A stretch of 9,570 nt of DNA, taken from Nitrospirota bacterium (lineage in GTDB: Bacteria > NPL-UPA2 > JAADIA01). Position 1 is the stretch's first letter; each line of letters starts with the position of its first letter. The stretch spans positions 1 through 9,570 of the forward strand of contig JAADIA010000011.1 in the NCBI GenBank assembly GCA_013151555.1, in the 5' to 3' direction. This document shows positions 6,823 through 9,570 of the stretch, piece after piece. The position numbers and the translations under genes were made by a program. Below the pieces are notes generated by a model. That model was given only the letters and a program-made list of their open reading frames with translations, did no database searches and was not told where the DNA came from.

Positions 6823-7263
6823 ATGAGCTATTTGCAAATCATAAAGATGACCGGGGAACTTTCTTCCCTTGAATTCCCCGCATGTTCAATAGAGGACAAA
6901 TATGATGTCCTCGAGATCCGCGGTACAGCTAAGAGATTAGCTGACGCGATTGGTCTGGATCCGGAGAGAGAATACCAATTGGAAGCCGTTGTTACTGAGT
7001 TTACGGAGATAGTTACCAAACCAAGGAGGACGGGTTCTATTAGCCTTCGTCTCGTAAAGGAGGGAGAGAAGAAGGGAATAGAGGTGCTCGTCAGGAATAA
7101 CCGTTTGGGGAAGAAGAGGTCCAGGGCCTTTCTGGAAAGGAAAAATGCTCTTCTGGGAAAAAGCCTTCTCGAATTGGCTGCCGAAGAGAAGGGAAATAAC
7201 TTGCAGTTCTCCCATTCCCTCGGGAAAGGTCTGGAAATAAAGGTCATAGAGTGGGCAAAATAG
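6823..7263 (+). CDS. RsbT/anti-sigma-like HATPase-fold protein, apparently degenerate
   Basis: This 146-residue protein resembles small GHKL anti-sigma/RsbT regulators in layout. YQLEAVVTEFTEIV (51-64) aligns with the N-box helix (usual pattern E-L-x-x-N), SISLRLV and GIEVLVRNN follow where the D-G-x-G strand should be, and the end LGKGLEIKVIEW (133-144) matches the closing GKGT-x-V-x-x-K-W of RsbT-type proteins. The N-box Asn and the ATP-binding Asp are not visible, so ATP binding or kinase activity is doubtful. It may act by protein contact only. A GGAG lies 8 nt before the ATG, and the gene starts 5 nt after the zinc-ribbon gene. Assignment to the fold rests on faint motifs; an unrelated small protein is possible. 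Confidence 0.5.
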   Translation: MSYLQIIKMTGELSSLEFPACSIEDKYDVLEIRGTAKRLADAIGLDPEREYQLEAVVTEFTEIVTKPRRTGSISLRLVKEGEKKGIEVLVRNNRLGKKRSRAFLERKNALLGKSLLELAAEEKGNNLQFSHSLGKGLEIKVIEWAK

Positions 7264-7265
7264 CG

Positions 7266-7271
7266 AGGAGG
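7266..7271 (+). promoter_or_regulatory. Strong ribosome binding site before a tiny ORF
   Basis: AGGAGG lies 4 nt before a GTG at 7276, directly after the RsbT-like stop. A perfect Shine-Dalgarno sequence with no long gene behind it is what argues that the short frame at 7276 is, or was, translated. Confidence 0.55.
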
Positions 7272-7275
7272 AAAA

Positions 7276-7439
7276 GTGCTTATATATACCCGTTGTGGTA
7301 AAGAAGCGGATACGGTTTATTTTCATTGCAAGGAAGATGTGTGGGTGAAAACTGTTTAAGGTTTATAAAAGAGCAGGAGAAGCTGCGGAAGAGGTTCCTG
7401 TTAGCGGTTCGGGATAGAATGCCGTATACCGAAAAGTGA
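7276..7439 (+). pseudogene. Tiny Cys/His-containing gene, frameshifted at an A-run
   Basis: From GTG 7276 one frame encodes 27 residues (starting VLIYTRCGKEADTVYFHC) and stops at 7359. The frame one base back stays open to 7439 and reads, from the overlap, CLRFIKEQEKLRKRFL and on to RDRMPYTEK, a strongly helical, charged sequence. Adding one A to the GAAAAC run at 7347-7352 would join both into a 54-residue protein with Cys7, His17, Cys18 and Cys27. The second part could also start alone at GTG 7341 behind AAGGAAG, giving 32 residues. I do not recognise it. Position and ribosome site support a real small gene; whether it is broken, recoded or misread is open. Confidence 0.35.
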
Positions 7440-7524
7440 AAAGGAAATCGAAGGCATTCGGAATATAAGATAATTTAGCTTTAGCCTGGCCGTAAAGAGA
7501 AAAGGAAAAAGGAGAAGCAAGGAT
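7440..7524. other. Short gap with no recognised feature
   Basis: Together with the broken tiny gene before it, this completes the ~260-nt interval between the RsbT-like gene and EIIA-like copy 2. It is purine-rich and ends in the ribosome site of the EIIA-like gene. I see no promoter or terminator of convincing quality. Confidence 0.4.
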
Positions 7525-7980
7525 ATGAAGCTTTCCAATCTAATGCGAGAAGATTTAATCTGCCTGAATCTAAGGGTAGAGAAGAAGAGAGACGGTATTA
7601 ACGAGATAGTTGATCTCCTGGCCAGGACGAGGGGGATTACTGACCGAGATAAATTCTTAAGGGCCATTATGGAAAGAGAAAAATTGGCATCCACGGGAGT
7701 AGGGGAAGGTGTTGCCATTCCTCATGCCCGAACGGAAGCAGCTAAAGAGATGGTGATTGCCTTTGCCCGTTCTGAAAAAGGAGTAGATTTCGACTCGTTG
7801 GATAAAGAGCCGGTCTATCTCATCTTTATGATCGCTGCTCCGGAAAAGCCGGTCGAGCCTTATCTGAAAGCTCTGGCCAGGATTTCCCGCCTTCTTGGAA
7901 AGAAGCCTTTTAAGGAGAGTTTGAGGAAGGCCAAATCGCCTCAGGAAGTAATAGAAGTAATAAAAGAAACAGAAAAGTAA
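7525..7980 (+). CDS. Solo PTS EIIA-like (fructose/nitrogen type) regulatory protein, copy 2
   Basis: This 151-residue EIIA-like protein aligns without a gap to copy 1 (78 of 150 positions identical by hand count, about 52%). GVGEGVAIPHART (58-70) keeps the phosphoacceptor His67. The beginning MKLSNLMREDL confirms the chosen TTG start of copy 1. The ATG at 7525 has AAGGAG about 10-15 nt upstream and AAGGAT closer. Retention of His67 in both copies suggests both can be phosphorylated, yet divergence in residues 15-50 and 104-112 suggests different partners. As with copy 1, no transport subunit is nearby, so regulation of the zinc-ribbon protein, RsbT-like protein or transporter is an inference from position. 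Confidence 0.87.
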   Translation: MKLSNLMREDLICLNLRVEKKRDGINEIVDLLARTRGITDRDKFLRAIMEREKLASTGVGEGVAIPHARTEAAKEMVIAFARSEKGVDFDSLDKEPVYLIFMIAAPEKPVEPYLKALARISRLLGKKPFKESLRKAKSPQEVIEVIKETEK

Positions 7981-7994
7981 AAGGGAGCATAGCT

Positions 7995-8033
7995 ATGGCA
8001 GAAGTAAAGAAAAGCGATCAGGTTAAAGGTTAA
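7995..8033 (+). other. 12-codon mini-ORF before the HtrA gene
   Basis: AGGGAG (7982-7987), 7 nt before ATG 7995, precedes a frame encoding MAEVKKSDQVKG and a stop. The spacing is good for translation. It may be a leader peptide or the stub of a lost gene; there is no attenuator-like hairpin after it. Confidence 0.2.
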
Positions 8034-8077
8034 AAACCAATTAACTTCAAGCCTAAAATCTCAAAGGGAGGTGCAAG

Positions 8078-9559
8078 ATGTTCAAGCCAAATTTTTGGAG
8101 AGTCGGTAAGACCGGTTATGCCGGGTTGCCCAGGTTGGCAATCATAATCAGCTTAATGGTTTTTCTTCTGGCGATGGGAGGGATTTTTCCTTATTCTTCC
8201 TTGGCCAATGAAGATATGTTCGTTAAGGTAGCTGCGGAAGTAGGGAAAAGCGTAGTAAGCATTACTGCCGTTCAGACAGAGACCGTCCAGTATGTTGCTC
8301 CATCCTTCGGGGAAGATTTTTTTAGACGTTTTTTCGAGTTTCCCCAGGGTCCCCGGCAGCAGGAAGTTCCCAAGCCGAAAGAGCGAACTTACCGGTACCC
8401 GGTTCTGGGCTCCGGGGTTATCATTAATTCAGAAGGGTATATCCTGACAAATGAGCATGTAATTCACAATGCCGATCCCGATAAGATAACCGTGAAACTT
8501 CCCGATGGTCGGGAATTTCCGGGGAAGGTTACGGGCAGTGATCCCCGTTCCGACCTGGCAGTGGTGAAGATTCAAGGGAAGAACCTTCCCGCGGCTAAAT
8601 TAGGTGATTCCAGCAAGCTGAAGGTAGGCCAGTGGGTTATGGCCATGGGCAATCCTTTCGGATTTCTTCTCAATGATCCCCAACCGACCTTGACAGTAGG
8701 AGTAGTGAGTGCCCTCAACCGTTCATTAAGCGGTACACCCCTGGGTAGAGGCAAATTTTACGAGGGGTTAATCCAGACCGATGCGGCGATAAACAAAGGC
8801 AACAGTGGTGGTCCCCTGGTCAATTCCCAGGGAGAAGTTATCGGGATCAATGTAGCGATATTCTCTACCAGCGGCGGTTCCCAGGGGATAGGATTTGCTA
8901 TTCCCATTAACACGGCCCGGGGGATAATCGCCGCCCTCAGCAAAGGTAAGAAGGTAACTTATGGCTGGTTGGGAGTAAGCATCCAGAACCTGAAGCCCGG
9001 ATTAGCCAAGAAGTTTGGAGTTTCTCCGGAACAGAAAGGTGCCCTGGTGGGAGGAGTGATAAAGAATAGTCCCGCCGATAAGGCCGGTCTGAAACAAGGA
9101 GATATCATCGAGGAAGTCGAGGGTAAAAAGATAAACACGGCCAATGAATTGGTAAGGGTGATTGGCCTGACGGCGGTGGGGAAGAAAGTGGCAGTAAAAA
9201 TCATCCGGAGAGGGAAAGAGCAAGTCTTAACAGTGAAGATAGGAGAGAGACCATCCGAGCCGGGAGGGTTGGTTAACAATCAGGACTTCTGGCGGGGAAT
9301 AAGAGTGCAGGAGCTTACAGAGGAACTGGCAAAGAAATTAGACCTTGCGAAAAAGGAAGGAGTCCTCGTCTCAGAGGTGGAGATGGAGAGTCCTGCTTAT
9401 GAAGCCGGTCTAAGGAGCGGGAACGTTATCGATGAGATTAATCGAATAAAGATAAAAGGTCTGGAGGATTATCGGAAGGCCATTGAAGGGATAAAGGCAA
9501 AGGAAGATGTGCTTGTTCACACGGGCAGAGGGTACACCGTTATCCCGGGAAAGAAATAA
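8078..9559 (+). CDS. htrA: HtrA/Deg-family periplasmic serine protease with two PDZ domains
   Basis: The 493-residue protein begins with a membrane/signal segment (about 20-43, ending SSLA), followed by a trypsin-like protease domain with the full catalytic triad: His127 in TNEHVIH, Asp159 in SDLAVVKI and Ser243 in GNSGGPL. The loop at 75-106 (GEDFFRRFFEFP, then a Pro/Lys/Glu-rich stretch) corresponds to the LA loop of DegP/DegQ. PDZ1 spans about 295-388 (YGWLGV, then SPADKAGLKQGDII) and PDZ2 about 405-490 (SPAYEAGLRSGNVI). Two PDZ domains and overall length place it with DegP/DegQ, which degrade or refold damaged periplasmic proteins. AGGGAGGTG at 8065-8073 is a strong ribosome site. It lies 97 nt after the EIIA-like gene and may be on the same transcript. 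Confidence 0.95.
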   Translation: MFKPNFWRVGKTGYAGLPRLAIIISLMVFLLAMGGIFPYSSLANEDMFVKVAAEVGKSVVSITAVQTETVQYVAPSFGEDFFRRFFEFPQGPRQQEVPKPKERTYRYPVLGSGVIINSEGYILTNEHVIHNADPDKITVKLPDGREFPGKVTGSDPRSDLAVVKIQGKNLPAAKLGDSSKLKVGQWVMAMGNPFGFLLNDPQPTLTVGVVSALNRSLSGTPLGRGKFYEGLIQTDAAINKGNSGGPLVNSQGEVIGINVAIFSTSGGSQGIGFAIPINTARGIIAALSKGKKVTYGWLGVSIQNLKPGLAKKFGVSPEQKGALVGGVIKNSPADKAGLKQGDIIEEVEGKKINTANELVRVIGLTAVGKKVAVKIIRRGKEQVLTVKIGERPSEPGGLVNNQDFWRGIRVQELTEELAKKLDLAKKEGVLVSEVEMESPAYEAGLRSGNVIDEINRIKIKGLEDYRKAIEGIKAKEDVLVHTGRGYTVIPGKK

Positions 9560-9570
9560 AATCTGAGCTT

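Noticed and set aside
6828-7247. Long antisense open frame (139 codons) across the RsbT-like gene
   Set aside because: It mirrors the coding gene, has a Phe/Ser/Arg-rich composition typical of reverse-strand shadows, and has no ribosome site or recognisable domain.
7417-7459. Inverted repeat GAATGCC / GGCATTC
   Set aside because: The 7-bp arms are separated by 29 nt and not extended by further pairing or a T-run, so chance is likely.

Overview
The window looks like bacterial chromosomal DNA of moderate G+C. All supported genes lie on the plus strand and are tightly packed into two or three operons, with no mobile elements, CRISPR arrays, tRNA or rRNA. The gene content (NDH-2, a b6-type cytochrome b, a signal-peptide-bearing HtrA protease with two PDZ domains, a sigma-54 promoter) fits a respiring, probably diderm bacterium. 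Solo EIIA-like proteins and orphan genes suggest a poorly cultivated phylum, but I cannot name the lineage from this sequence.

Region 1 (8-2648): a membrane protein joining an isoprenylcysteine/phospholipid-methyltransferase-like domain to a NodB polysaccharide deacetylase. Its last ~50 codons are displaced by a frameshift near 1145-1162. The restored frame ends in a 4-nt overlap with a type II NADH:quinone oxidoreductase.

Region 2 (2649-5031): an intergenic control region holds two matching TGCAA-N3-TTGCA palindromes and a consensus sigma-54 promoter. It drives a three-gene operon: an exported, membrane-anchored DOMON/ethylbenzene-dehydrogenase-like protein, a fused cytochrome b6/subunit IV-like protein with a b6-type Cys, H-x14-H spacing and a PPWF Qo motif, and a 90-residue orphan. 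No Rieske protein or c-type cytochrome lies beside them. NDH-2 upstream could supply quinol to this candidate oxidoreductase. This is the most interesting part of the window.

Region 3 (5124-9559): a TSUP-family transporter, then a probable signalling cassette: EIIA-like protein 1, a zinc-ribbon membrane protein, an RsbT-like protein with degraded ATPase motifs, a tiny broken Cys/His ORF, and EIIA-like protein 2. The two EIIA-like proteins align without gaps at about 52% identity by hand count and both keep the phosphoacceptor His. A HtrA/Deg periplasmic protease closes the window. The order suggests sensing and regulation rather than sugar uptake, since no EIIB, EIIC, HPr or EI gene is present.
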